64,000 bases of DNA, from assembly GCA_937922785.1 (NCBI GenBank), contig CALAJQ010000023.1, positions 124,001 through 188,000 on the forward strand, in the 5' to 3' direction. Positions 45,407 through 54,801 of the stretch are shown piece by piece. The notes beneath the pieces were generated by a model. It saw only the letters and a list, made by a program, of their open reading frames with translations. It was not told the origin of the DNA and made no database searches. Origin of the DNA: an uncultured Acidimicrobiales bacterium. Lineage in GTDB: Bacteria > Actinomycetota > Acidimicrobiia > Acidimicrobiales > SZUA-35. Each line of letters opens with the position of its first letter. Position 1 is the first letter of the stretch. The translations under genes and the position numbers were made by a program.

Positions 45407-45456
45407 CTTTCACCTTAGATTGCCCCAGACCCCAAGGGTGGCCGCTCACACTAAGA

Positions 45457-46686
45457 TTGTGCGAGGTGACATCAATTCCTGGCAGCCCAAACTCTGGCGT
45501 TAATGGTCAGCCCATGCCCGGCCAGACCGCCCCGCCGCCAGGCAGCGATCCGCTTGCCCGGCTTACGCACTTTGAAAAGTCGGTGGCAGGGTTGCGCGCT
45601 GGACTGGTTGATCTGGAGGCAACGCCGTCATATCTCATGTTGTCTGGAGACGGATTGACAGGGGCAACAAAGGCAAAGCTTGCTGCAGCTGCAGGACGGG
45701 CAGAGGCGCTATGGCCGCTGCTTGTTGTGGTTGGTGCGCGACTCGACGAAGCAAGAACCATTGCGGGTCAGGGCGGAGGATTCCTAAACCGAATAGATAG
45801 CGAACTCGCCGAATGCTTGGCTAAGCCGCTAGACCCTGTCGCTGCGCCAGGATTGGAAACCAAGCGCCTCACCTTGGCTCAAGCTATCGGTGAGATTCGC
45901 GATAGATATCAGGCTGTCCGCGAGGGTGCTAGCGAGGTTGAAGCACTGTGGCTAGACGTGCTTCCCCGAATTGACGCTGCCCTCGCCACACTTGGTGGAC
46001 TTAGCGAGGACGAGAAAGAACTTGGCGTCACCGAACCTCTGATCGGTAGGGCCCGTGCACTCGCCAGCGATCTAAACGAACGATTGGTCACCGACCCACT
46101 TAGTGTTCACGCAAACGACGGAGCCAACCTCGACAGCGTCGTCGCCGAAGCCTCGAGACAAATTGCGGGCCTGCAAACGGGCCGAGAAGACCTTGCTGAT
46201 GACCTCATTGAAGCAAAGCAGCTTTTGGGAACTCTAAGGACCTTGCGATCACGTGCTGTCGCCAACCGGATTGAGTCCGAGACAAAGGTCAAGGCGGCAA
46301 CCGGTCTTCGCCAAGTTCCTTCCGAAGCAATCTTTGACCACGCCGAAAAAGGCTTGGGCGCACAGCTTCGGCGAGTCACTGCAACCGACAGCTGGTCCTC
46401 CCAGCGGGCCCTGCTTGATCTCTGGTTGACGTCGGCCCACCGGCTAGAGCATCAACTCAGCTCGGTCGAGTCGGCCAACGGCGCCCCGTTGAAAGCTAGA
46501 GAAACTCTTCGGGGCCGGCTGCGGGCCTATCAAGCAAAGATGGCGGCCGTTGGCCAAGCCGAAGATCTGGAACTCACGGGAATTGTGGACGCGGCCACCG
46601 ATGAACTCTTTACTGTCCCGACAGATCTCGATCGTGCGGATGACCTGATTGCCAGCCTGGCTGAGCGGCTACGCGGGAGAAGCTAG
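45457..46686 (+). CDS. Helical coiled-coil protein, first gene of the PknG operon
   Basis: 409 residues, almost entirely helical with heptad-like stretches and no membrane segment, cysteine cluster or recognised domain. The N-terminus is Pro/Gly-rich (GQPMPGQTAPPPGSDP). The start is uncertain: TTG 45457, GTG 45466 or ATG 45514. TAAGAT at 45452-45457 could be a -10 box making GTG 45466 leaderless. It is followed by pknG after 18 nt. A scaffold role between membrane sensor and kinase would fit but is inference. Confidence 0.75.
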   Translation: MCEVTSIPGSPNSGVNGQPMPGQTAPPPGSDPLARLTHFEKSVAGLRAGLVDLEATPSYLMLSGDGLTGATKAKLAAAAGRAEALWPLLVVVGARLDEARTIAGQGGGFLNRIDSELAECLAKPLDPVAAPGLETKRLTLAQAIGEIRDRYQAVREGASEVEALWLDVLPRIDAALATLGGLSEDEKELGVTEPLIGRARALASDLNERLVTDPLSVHANDGANLDSVVAEASRQIAGLQTGREDLADDLIEAKQLLGTLRTLRSRAVANRIESETKVKAATGLRQVPSEAIFDHAEKGLGAQLRRVTATDSWSSQRALLDLWLTSAHRLEHQLSSVESANGAPLKARETLRGRLRAYQAKMAAVGQAEDLELTGIVDAATDELFTVPTDLDRADDLIASLAERLRGRS

Positions 46687-46704
46687 AGTTGGACCGAGGT
46701 GGCG

Positions 46705-49176
46705 ATGACTAGTTGTAACGAGACAGGCTGCGGCGGGACAATTGCCGCCGACGGTTACTGCGACACATGCGGCACTAAGCCGAATTCGGCTGTTCCAGCG
46801 CCGGTCGCTGCAGGTCCAGCTCCAGCTCCGACATCGACTCCAACCGGACACACAACGGGTTCTGTCTGCAACCGCGACGGATGTCAGGGAACGATTTCGC
46901 CCGACTCCTATTGCGACACTTGCGGTCTCAAGGCCGCGGGAGGCCCGTCAACAACGCCAGCCCGACCTGCGGGTTCCACTTCCAAGCCGACGTCCGGCCA
47001 TGCGACTATGGCCCCGGCGTCTGGTCTGGCCGCTCCAGCACCGATCGAAATGTCCTCCAGACTTCCTGGAGCAGGAACCGCAACCGCACGGAGCCGCCTC
47101 ACAACTAGCTCATCGCGAACTGGATCAACCCGCTCTGCGATCGGTGCTGGCCTGATCAACGTCGCGCCAACACCAATTGGCGACCCCGCCATGGCTGTCA
47201 TGTCTGATTCCAAGATTCAGAAAGTTCTGGGGGCCGTTCCCGAACCGGAGCGTTTTTGTTCCTCGTGTGGAAGGCCTGTCGGTCGAGCAGACGAAAACCG
47301 CGAAGGTCGACTGAAAGGGTTCTGCGGAACGTGCCGCACCCAGTTTGACTTTGTCACGAACGAGCCTGCTCTCGTTCCCGGAGAGCTAGTTGGCGGCCAA
47401 TATGAAATTCTCGGCCCGATGGCACACGGCGGCATGGGCTGGATCTACTTGGCACAAGACAAACGCGTATCAGACCGCTGGGTTGTACTTAAAGGTCTAC
47501 TGAATTCAGAGGACCCTGATGCGGCTTTGGCCGCAGTTGCCGAGCGTCGCTTTCTTGCCCAGATCGAGCACGCCAACATCGTAAACATCTATAACTTTGT
47601 GACCCACAAGAATGCTGGCTACATCGTTATGGAAATGGTGGGCGGCCAGTCGCTCAACTCCAAGCTCAAGGATCGCCGCAAAGCAAACGGAGGCGTCGCC
47701 GACCCGTTACCGCCCGCGGAGGCAATTGCTTACGTGCTTGGCATCTTGGGAGCGTTTGGGTACCTGCATGACCTCGGACTTGTCTATAACGACCTCAAGC
47801 CGGCCAACATCATGGCGCTTGGCGACCAGGTCAAGCTGATCGATGTTGGCGCCGTCATGCGCATCGACGACCCAAACGCAGCGATCTTTGGAACCCAAGG
47901 TTTCCAGGCTCCCGAAGTGGCCGAAATGGGCCCTTCAATTGCGTCGGATCTTTTTACTGTTGGCAGAACTCTGGCCGTGATGATGATTCGCTTCACATTC
48001 CACACAGGCGAATATCAGTACAAGCTGCCCGACCCCAGCGCAGAGCCGCTCTTTGCCAAGTATGAGTCGCTCTATCGATTCCTTCTGAGGGCGTGCGCCG
48101 ATCACCCTGATGACCGCTTCCAGTCAGCGGCAGAGATGGCCGAGCAGCTCACGGGTGTATTGCGACAGGTAGTTTCGCTACAGACGGGCAAGGATCATCC
48201 CCGGCCATCCCAACACTTTGGCGGCGACAATCTCACCACGCTGCTGGTGCAGTCAGCTGACGCTTATGACGTCGACGTGCCTGACTGGCGGGTACTACCC
48301 AATCCAAAGGTTGACCCTGCCGACGCGGCTGCGTCATTCCTGCTTGATCTTCCAGAACTGGATCCCGTTAAGTCGCTTGAGTTACTCGAAGCCGGAGCCG
48401 CAAGCGCCATGGGGCCAACCCGTGAACTCAGGTTGAGAATCGCCCGAGAGACTTCCGAAACTGGTACTAACCCAGATGCCATTTTGCGAGAGCTGGAAGC
48501 TCTCGATCCGTGGGACTGGCGGCCAACCTGGCAACGCGGCGTCTTCTACCTGAGGCAAGGTACCGGAGAGCTAGCGGCATCTAGCTTCAACAGAGTTTGG
48601 ACCGAGCTGCCTGGAGAGATGGCCCCGCAACTAGCAGTAGCGATGAGCGCAGAGGTCGCTGGCGACTACAACCGTGCCGCTCAGGTCTACACCAGAGTGA
48701 TGACCACAGACTCAACGTTTGTTTCTGCAGCGTTCGGATTGGCGCGATGCCGAGCCAAGTTGAACCAACCCGCCGACGCCGTCGCAGCGCTTAACAGCGT
48801 TCCTACAACATCGGCCGCTCACTATGACGCCCAGGTTGCTGCGGCCCGGGCTTTGATATCTGGCGGCTCAGCGGCGACGCCGTCACTCGGAGATCTCTCC
48901 CAAGCCTCAGCAGTGATTGAACGGCTTCAGCTGGATGCGGCCGAACGAGCAGAACTGAGCGCAGATGTCTATCAGCAAGTGCTTGAAGGTATTGAGTCCG
49001 GGCAGATCCAGCCCGACGCTAACAAGGGTGTGCTTGGCTCGAAGCTGACTTTACGAGAGATAAAGAAGGGCCTTGAACAGACTTACCGGACCCGAGCACG
49101 TTTTGCCACCAATGCGACAGAACGTGCGATGTATGTGGATCGAGCCAACAAGGCTCGGCCGAGAACGCTGTTCTAG
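46705..49176 (+). CDS. pknG: Serine/threonine protein kinase PknG
   Basis: 823 residues from ATG 46705 (GAGG 5 nt before; GTG 46699 also possible). Two small zinc ribbons (CNETGCGG ... CDTCG, about 4-24; CNRDGCQG ... CDTCG, about 55-76) precede a Ser/Thr/Pro-rich linker, then a rubredoxin-like pair (FCSSCGRP, FCGTCRTQF). The kinase domain (about 230-500) has GPMAHGGMGWIYL, VVLKGL (lysine about 262), YNDLKPANIM with the catalytic aspartate near 363, and LIDVGAV; FGTQGFQAPEV, VGRTLAVM and the TPR tail are as in PknG. In mycobacteria PknG phosphorylates GarA and thereby controls glutamate and 2-oxoglutarate flux. Confidence 0.95.
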   Translation: MTSCNETGCGGTIAADGYCDTCGTKPNSAVPAPVAAGPAPAPTSTPTGHTTGSVCNRDGCQGTISPDSYCDTCGLKAAGGPSTTPARPAGSTSKPTSGHATMAPASGLAAPAPIEMSSRLPGAGTATARSRLTTSSSRTGSTRSAIGAGLINVAPTPIGDPAMAVMSDSKIQKVLGAVPEPERFCSSCGRPVGRADENREGRLKGFCGTCRTQFDFVTNEPALVPGELVGGQYEILGPMAHGGMGWIYLAQDKRVSDRWVVLKGLLNSEDPDAALAAVAERRFLAQIEHANIVNIYNFVTHKNAGYIVMEMVGGQSLNSKLKDRRKANGGVADPLPPAEAIAYVLGILGAFGYLHDLGLVYNDLKPANIMALGDQVKLIDVGAVMRIDDPNAAIFGTQGFQAPEVAEMGPSIASDLFTVGRTLAVMMIRFTFHTGEYQYKLPDPSAEPLFAKYESLYRFLLRACADHPDDRFQSAAEMAEQLTGVLRQVVSLQTGKDHPRPSQHFGGDNLTTLLVQSADAYDVDVPDWRVLPNPKVDPADAAASFLLDLPELDPVKSLELLEAGAASAMGPTRELRLRIARETSETGTNPDAILRELEALDPWDWRPTWQRGVFYLRQGTGELAASSFNRVWTELPGEMAPQLAVAMSAEVAGDYNRAAQVYTRVMTTDSTFVSAAFGLARCRAKLNQPADAVAALNSVPTTSAAHYDAQVAAARALISGGSAATPSLGDLSQASAVIERLQLDAAERAELSADVYQQVLEGIESGQIQPDANKGVLGSKLTLREIKKGLEQTYRTRARFATNATERAMYVDRANKARPRTLF

Positions 49177-49203
49177 TGGTCTGCCTGTGATGATCGGCTT
49201 GCC

Positions 49204-50193
49204 ATGATTTGTCCGAACTGTAGCGAAGTGGCGCCAGAGGGCGCAGCCTGGTGCGAAGCCTGCGGGTCCGACCTGAGCACAACCGGATCGGCCCGTTGTG
49301 AATCCTGCGGCGAACAAGAAGTCTCCGAGGACGACTACTGCATGGCATGTGGCCATAAACAGCCATCTGAGCGTGACCATCAGATCTTCAACGACGGCCC
49401 GGTGGCCGCCGTCAGCGACCGCGGCAAACGCCATCATCACAACGAAGACGCGGTCGCCATCGGCGCCTTGGCAAACGGTGGAGCAGTGGCTGTGATCTGC
49501 GACGGCGTCTCATCGACTCCCGGATCTGCGCTTGCGTCAATCAGCGCAGCAATCGCCGCGCGTAACCATCTAGTCACAGGCTTGACAAACACCCACACAA
49601 GCCAAGACCCGTTGACCAACTCTGAGGTTGAAGCTCTACTGGTAGGCGCGGCCGAGGCAGCTCAAGACAGCGCCGCCAAAACTCCTCCGGGGAAAAGACG
49701 GAGCAAGGCTGATACGGCCGGGCCGCCATCAGCCACTTTTGTTGCCACGGTTGCGTTGCCCACAGTCAACGGCTCAATCAATCTGCACACCGGCTGGCTG
49801 GGCGACTCGCGGGCTTATTGGGTCAACGGTGAGAAGTCACAGCTATTGACCACAGACCATGAAATCGGAGGATCGCTCAGTCGTTGGATTGGGGCCGACG
49901 CTCCGAACACCACCCCCGAAATTGTCCATCACTCGATGGAAGAAGGCGGCAGAGTAGTCGTGTGCAGCGACGGTCTTTGGCGCTACGCCGAAACACCAAT
50001 AGAAATGGCTGAGGCAGTAAAGCGATTCGATACTGAAGATGGTGCCGACCTTGCTGAAAGTCTCGTCGGATTCGCCAACGACAACGGCGGGCACGACAAT
50101 ATTTCGGTAGCGCTTTGGCCTGTCAACCTTTCAACCGAAGCTGCCACAGTAGATACAACGAATGAGAAAGTTGAGATAGCGCTAGATGAGTAG
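49204..50193 (+). CDS. PP2C-type protein phosphatase with two zinc ribbons
   Basis: 329 residues. Two CxxC...CxxC ribbons open the chain (CPNCSEVAPEGAAWCEACG, CESCGEQEVSEDDYCMACG). The PPM core (about 65-310) keeps the metal residues: NEDAVAIG, VICDGVSSTPG, GWLGDSRAYW, CSDGLWRY and GHDNISVAL. It should remove phosphate from Ser/Thr, so it is the natural counterpart of PknG 27 nt upstream. The zinc ribbons resemble those of PknG and the FHA protein and may help them assemble. Confidence 0.93.
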   Translation: MICPNCSEVAPEGAAWCEACGSDLSTTGSARCESCGEQEVSEDDYCMACGHKQPSERDHQIFNDGPVAAVSDRGKRHHHNEDAVAIGALANGGAVAVICDGVSSTPGSALASISAAIAARNHLVTGLTNTHTSQDPLTNSEVEALLVGAAEAAQDSAAKTPPGKRRSKADTAGPPSATFVATVALPTVNGSINLHTGWLGDSRAYWVNGEKSQLLTTDHEIGGSLSRWIGADAPNTTPEIVHHSMEEGGRVVVCSDGLWRYAETPIEMAEAVKRFDTEDGADLAESLVGFANDNGGHDNISVALWPVNLSTEAATVDTTNEKVEIALDE

Positions 50194-51466
50194 CTTCACA
50201 GCAGACGTCTTTCAGAACGAGTACTTGCCAGCTGGCACTGAGGTAGTCGACGCAGTCGTAACAGTTAATGCGGGTGACGCGGTTGCTGGATCCTCTTCAA
50301 ATAGTGGCTCGGTAGAGGTCATCGTCATTGACACATCAGGGTCCATGAGCGAAGACCGCGGCGCCAAGATCGCCGCAGCACGAACCGCCACGAAAGCAGC
50401 AGTAGATGTGATTCGTGACGGAGTCGAGTTTGCTGTGGTTGGCGGCAATGAAGGCGCCTACATGATCTACCCGAACGAGGGGCTTGCCATCTCAACCCCC
50501 GAGACCAGGGCCGACGCAAAAAAGTACGTAGGCCGAGTTCAGGCAAAAGGTGGAACCGCTATCGGTACCTGGCTCAGAGCTGCGGCATATTTGGTCAAGT
50601 CGACTCCGACCGAGCTGGCTCACTGCCTTCTCCTGACGGATGGAAAGAATCAGCACGAGTCAGACGAGGTGCTAAGTAGCGCCATTAATGCCTGCGTCGG
50701 TTTGTTTCAGTGTGACACGAGAGGCCTCGGCACCGACTGGCAGGTGGCCGAGCTACGTCGAGTTTCCGCTGCCCTTTTGGGAACATGTGACATCATCCCC
50801 GAGCCCCATGAAATGGAAGCCGAGTTCACCCGTCTCACCGAGGCCGCCATGGGCAAACAAGTAAGTTCGGTCGCACTGCGGATGTGGACACCCAAAGGCT
50901 CCACGGTTGATTTCGTAAAACAAGTCTCGCCTGATTTGCAAGACCTAACGGCTTCGGCCCAAAGCGTTAACCCTCTAACTAATGACTACCCCCTCGGAGC
51001 CTGGGCCGAAGGCGAGGAACGCGACTACCACGTGCAAATACGCATACCGGTTGGCGACGTCGGCGATGAACGCTTGGCGGCAAGAGTCATGTTGGCAATC
51101 GACGGTGTCGACGAACCTGCCGCTTTGGTGCGCGCCGTCTGGACCGATGATGAACGCCTAAGCACTCGTATCAATCGCGAAGTCGCTCACTACACCGGTC
51201 AGGCGGAACTGGCGGATGCGATAGCCGACGGACTCGCCGCTCGTGACACTGGCGACAGCCACGAAGCCACAATCAAACTTGGTCGCGCAGTTCAGCTGGC
51301 CCATGAAGCTGGACATTCCGACACAGTCAAGCTGCTTAAGAAAGTTGTGGACGTTGAAGATCCAGCAACTGGAACCGTCAGGCTGAAACGCCAGGTTGCC
51401 AAGACTGACGAGATGGCGTTAGACGTCAGATCGACGCGCACAATCCGGGTAAAGAAAGCCCAGTAG
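50186..51466 (+). CDS. vWA-domain protein
   Basis: 426 residues. A short N-terminal beta region (EYLPAGTEVVDAVVTV) precedes a von Willebrand A domain (about 45-215) with a complete MIDAS: DTSGSMS, threonine in GGTAIGTWL and aspartate in LLTDGKN. The second half has a beta-sandwich (ALRMWTPKGSTVDF to VMLAIDGV) and a C-terminal helical part. The protein is cytosolic. Its start overlaps the PP2C stop by 8 nt and its stop overlaps the FHA start by 1 nt, indicating translational coupling. vWA domains usually mediate protein contacts; a complex with the kinase, phosphatase and FHA protein is inferred. Confidence 0.9.
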   Translation: MSSFTADVFQNEYLPAGTEVVDAVVTVNAGDAVAGSSSNSGSVEVIVIDTSGSMSEDRGAKIAAARTATKAAVDVIRDGVEFAVVGGNEGAYMIYPNEGLAISTPETRADAKKYVGRVQAKGGTAIGTWLRAAAYLVKSTPTELAHCLLLTDGKNQHESDEVLSSAINACVGLFQCDTRGLGTDWQVAELRRVSAALLGTCDIIPEPHEMEAEFTRLTEAAMGKQVSSVALRMWTPKGSTVDFVKQVSPDLQDLTASAQSVNPLTNDYPLGAWAEGEERDYHVQIRIPVGDVGDERLAARVMLAIDGVDEPAALVRAVWTDDERLSTRINREVAHYTGQAELADAIADGLAARDTGDSHEATIKLGRAVQLAHEAGHSDTVKLLKKVVDVEDPATGTVRLKRQVAKTDEMALDVRSTRTIRVKKAQ

Positions 51467-52035
51467 TGTCCACGCCCGGCCAGTGCCCCAATTGTCAAAC
51501 AGCCCACGGCGAGAGCGACCTGTTCTGCGAGAACTGTGGTTATGACTTCATCACTGGGTCGTTACCTTCACTTGACGGCAACGATGCTCCCGTTCCAACA
51601 GAGGTTGAATCGTCCCAACCGGCTTCTCCGGTAGGCGGCCCACAAATCCTGGTGGACATAGAGGTCAGTTCGGACTACTTCGGCCATGCCGTGTCCGAAA
51701 CAGAGCTTCAGATTCCAGACCCACCGCCTGAATCGGCTCAGCTGACTTTTAGCGCAATTGAAATCCACATCGGTCGGACGAGTGAGTCCAGAGGGATACA
51801 TCCAGACATCGATGTGGCAGCGATAACCGCAGACCCTGCGGTCTCATCCCGACATGCTGTAATCCGGCTGGGGGCTACCGGGACGCTAGCGATAACCGAT
51901 CTCGACTCTACCAATGGCACCGTCATTGGTGATCCTGCGGCCGAAGCAGTTGCCGCGAACGTTGCAGTCCCGCTCGAAGATGACACCTGGGTCTACCTCG
52001 GCGCTTGGTCCCGGATCAGGGCCCGAGTGAGCTGA
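51466..52035 (+). CDS. Zinc-ribbon FHA-domain protein (GarA-like candidate)
   Basis: 189 residues starting with GTG 51466. A zinc ribbon (CPNCQTAHGESDLFCENCG) is followed by a Pro/Ser/Glu linker of about 65 residues and a C-terminal FHA domain (about 95-185) with phosphothreonine-binding residues GRTSES, SSRHAV and LDSTNGT. GarA, the PknG substrate of mycobacteria, also ends in an FHA domain, but has an N-terminal threonine motif that I do not see here. It may be a GarA counterpart or a module that recruits phosphorylated partners. Last gene of the operon. Confidence 0.85.
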   Translation: MSTPGQCPNCQTAHGESDLFCENCGYDFITGSLPSLDGNDAPVPTEVESSQPASPVGGPQILVDIEVSSDYFGHAVSETELQIPDPPPESAQLTFSAIEIHIGRTSESRGIHPDIDVAAITADPAVSSRHAVIRLGATGTLAITDLDSTNGTVIGDPAAEAVAANVAVPLEDDTWVYLGAWSRIRARVS

Positions 52036-52038
52036 AGC

Positions 52039-54699
52039 TCATTGCTGCTTGACTCGCTGAAGCTCATTGTTCAGCGACTCCGTTGCATCCAGCTGACCTA
52101 ACGGCACAAGGCGTTCGCGGTGAAGTCGTCGAAGCTCCGTGCCCTTACCAATTCGCGCAGCAAGACCTTCGGCGAGACCGATAGTTAACGGAGTTCTCGG
52201 CGTGATGGCCTCTTGTAGCAGCTGCCATGCACGATCGGAATCCCGTTGATGAATCGCCAGTGCCGCCCAAGCCACCAAGGCGTCGTTTGCCATCCGACTC
52301 AGCCGACCTCGACCAGCGTCATAACTGAATTGGACTATCTCCTCCGCAGCGTCACCAGCTCGATCCAGATCAAGGAGGCAAACAGCCCGAATGACAGCTG
52401 AAGAATCCCACACCGAAGCAGACCAATCTTCGCTATCAAGAGTCTGAAGAGCGTCCGCTGGACGGTCTGTAAGAAACTGAGTTGCGGCATAGGACAAACT
52501 GGCAATGTAGAAATGGGTGTTCCTAACCGCAAGGTGCTGGGCGTTCGCAAACGTCTTTTCGAACAGCTGACACGCCGATTCATAGTCACCGTTGTAAAGC
52601 GAGTAGGAGCCTCGTGCCCAGTCGATGGTGATCTGCTCCTGGTGCCCCAGAGACTCAGCTTCCACCAATTCGTCGGCAACCGAAATCAGCCGGAGTGTTA
52701 GCTCATGATCTGATCGGTTCTTGGTGTAGGCCTGCATTGCCAATGCTTGCGCCCTTACTTCAACCGTAGAGGCCGTTAGCAAGGCTGAGAATGTCCGGTG
52801 GACCTCCACAAAGTCGTCTAGCTGAAGGCATAACTGGGCGTAGTTGTGGCTGAGCCACTCCCCCACACGCACATCAAGAGCAGTGACTGGCTCGATGATC
52901 GACTCGATCCAAGAGACACCGATTGATGGTGAAACTTCGTTGGTCCAAAGCCCGAAACACCCCAAAGCAATCTCGCCAGCCTCAGTCCACGATTCTGTTG
53001 CGTTGGCCCATTCCAGCGCAGAGCTGATGTTGGGCCAGTGCGGTGCGAGTTCAGTTGCTCGCTTGGCATCAGAGCCTTCCAACCAATCGGTTGTAGAAGC
53101 AAGGTCGTGATAGTAAGCGAGGTGCATGTCTCGCGAAAGGGCCAATTCTGAAGCTCGATCGAGCAAGTCAGTTGCGTAGTACCGCACAGTTTCAAGTAGA
53201 CGAAAGCGGCTTCCTGAACCGTCGTCTTCAACCGATATCAGACTCTTTTGAACAAGGGATTGAAGAAGGTCGAGTGACTCGAACTCGTCACTGTCGCCGG
53301 CAACTTCGGTTGCAGCTTCTAACGAGAACGGACCTATGAACACTCCTACACGGCGGAAGAAAGCCTGTTCGGCCTCGTCCAGCAGGTCATAACTCCAGTC
53401 CAAGGTTGCCTGGATGGTTTGGCGCTTGCCTTTGGCCCCGCTACGAGTTCCGCTTAGCAGTAGAAGCCGATCTTCCATCCGGGCCGAAAGCTCCTTGGCG
53501 CTTAAGACCGCCATTCGGGCTGCTGCAAGTTCAAGCGCAAGAGGCATCCCGTCCAGCTTGGTGCACAAGTCGATGACGTCGGAGCGGTTGTGATCACCCA
53601 CGTAGAAGTCTGGGGCAGCCGCTTGTGCTCGCTGCTCGAAGAACTCCAATGCCGGTCCACCACTGGCGAGGTCAATCTTTAGTGGAGTCACTTGAACGAT
53701 TCGCTCGCCGCTGACGCTAAGCCGCTCACGGCTGGTGGCCAGAATTACGGTCTTTCCGACACGACCCATGAGGTCAGCCGCGAACTGAGCGCACGCGTCA
53801 ATCAGGTGCTCACAGTTGTCAAGCACTAAAAGAGCGTCCCGCTGCGCGAGGTGGTCAACGATCTGACGCATTGGGTCGCCACCGCTAAGACTTAGGCGAA
53901 CTGCCCTGGCCAGGAATGGGGCCAGGCCCTCGGCGTTGGTCACTGAAATAAGATCGGCGAAGTAACAACCGTCGCTTCGGTTAGGCAGCTCCTGATGTGC
54001 GGCTTCGATGGCCAATCTGGTTTTACCGCAGCCCCCAGAACCGGTGAGAGTGACCAGACTTTGAGTTTCGAGGTCTGCTCTTATCCGGTGCAGAAGCTCG
54101 TCGCGCCCAACTAGCTTGTCACCAAGGTTTGGCAAATTTGACAGCCGCGGGTTCACTACCCGAAGAGGTCGGTGGGCCGCCTGACCCAACTGGTAGATCC
54201 CGACGGGGTCTGCGATGTCCTTAAGCCTGTGCTCGCCTAGCCAAAGCAAGTCGAAACCGTCGGCCATCTCAATGGCTGAGACAACCTCTGGCGACATTAA
54301 AATCTGTCCACCGTTGCCAGCGTCTTCGATACGGGCGGCGGTGTTAATGACCGGTCCGTAATAGTCCGTGCCCTTTAGGGTGCTGTGCCCCCGATGCAAC
54401 CCGATTCGTACCAAAAGGGGTGGATCGTCGCCCCAGTTTGCATTCTTCAGCCCATCAGTTATCGCCACCGCTGATGCCAAGGCGTCAGTAGCGTTAACAA
54501 ACGACGCTCGAAAGCCGTCGCCCGCAAACCCAAACATAAAGCCGTTGTGTGTTTCCACAACCGATTCGATCAGCTGATTGTGGGTCTCAAATGACCTAGC
54601 AGTGCCTTCAGTATCTGCTGCCCAAAGCCGTGTAGATCCCTCAACATCGGTGAAGAGATAGGTCAACAGGCCCTCTGGTGGAGACGATATTGGGGTCAT
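52039..54699 (-). CDS. Class III cyclase domain-NB-ARC ATPase-TPR regulator
   Basis: 886 residues. The cyclase domain (about 10-175) keeps the metal aspartates in YLFTDVEGSTRLW and GFAGDGFRASF, with NTAARIEDAGNGGQIL following. The ATPase part (about 190-450) has Walker A TGSGGCGKTRLAI, LLVLDNCEHLID and ATSRERL, as in AfsR/MalT-like STAND proteins. Helical repeats fill the rest. There is no DNA-binding domain, so output is probably cAMP or protein interaction. It ends 4 nt from the FHA gene, convergently, and is divergent from AAA paralog 2. Such cyclase-ATPase proteins are common in actinobacteria. Confidence 0.92.
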   Translation of the reverse strand: MTPISSPPEGLLTYLFTDVEGSTRLWAADTEGTARSFETHNQLIESVVETHNGFMFGFAGDGFRASFVNATDALASAVAITDGLKNANWGDDPPLLVRIGLHRGHSTLKGTDYYGPVINTAARIEDAGNGGQILMSPEVVSAIEMADGFDLLWLGEHRLKDIADPVGIYQLGQAAHRPLRVVNPRLSNLPNLGDKLVGRDELLHRIRADLETQSLVTLTGSGGCGKTRLAIEAAHQELPNRSDGCYFADLISVTNAEGLAPFLARAVRLSLSGGDPMRQIVDHLAQRDALLVLDNCEHLIDACAQFAADLMGRVGKTVILATSRERLSVSGERIVQVTPLKIDLASGGPALEFFEQRAQAAAPDFYVGDHNRSDVIDLCTKLDGMPLALELAAARMAVLSAKELSARMEDRLLLLSGTRSGAKGKRQTIQATLDWSYDLLDEAEQAFFRRVGVFIGPFSLEAATEVAGDSDEFESLDLLQSLVQKSLISVEDDGSGSRFRLLETVRYYATDLLDRASELALSRDMHLAYYHDLASTTDWLEGSDAKRATELAPHWPNISSALEWANATESWTEAGEIALGCFGLWTNEVSPSIGVSWIESIIEPVTALDVRVGEWLSHNYAQLCLQLDDFVEVHRTFSALLTASTVEVRAQALAMQAYTKNRSDHELTLRLISVADELVEAESLGHQEQITIDWARGSYSLYNGDYESACQLFEKTFANAQHLAVRNTHFYIASLSYAATQFLTDRPADALQTLDSEDWSASVWDSSAVIRAVCLLDLDRAGDAAEEIVQFSYDAGRGRLSRMANDALVAWAALAIHQRDSDRAWQLLQEAITPRTPLTIGLAEGLAARIGKGTELRRLHRERLVPLGQLDATESLNNELQRVKQQ

Positions 54700-54801
54700 A
54701 TTCCACCTTTCAGCACAGTCGACACCTAATCAGGTTACTTGCTAGCCATTCAGCCCGAAATTTTCCTTTGGTAGGCGGTAAAAACTGCCGAAGACTTGGA
54801 C

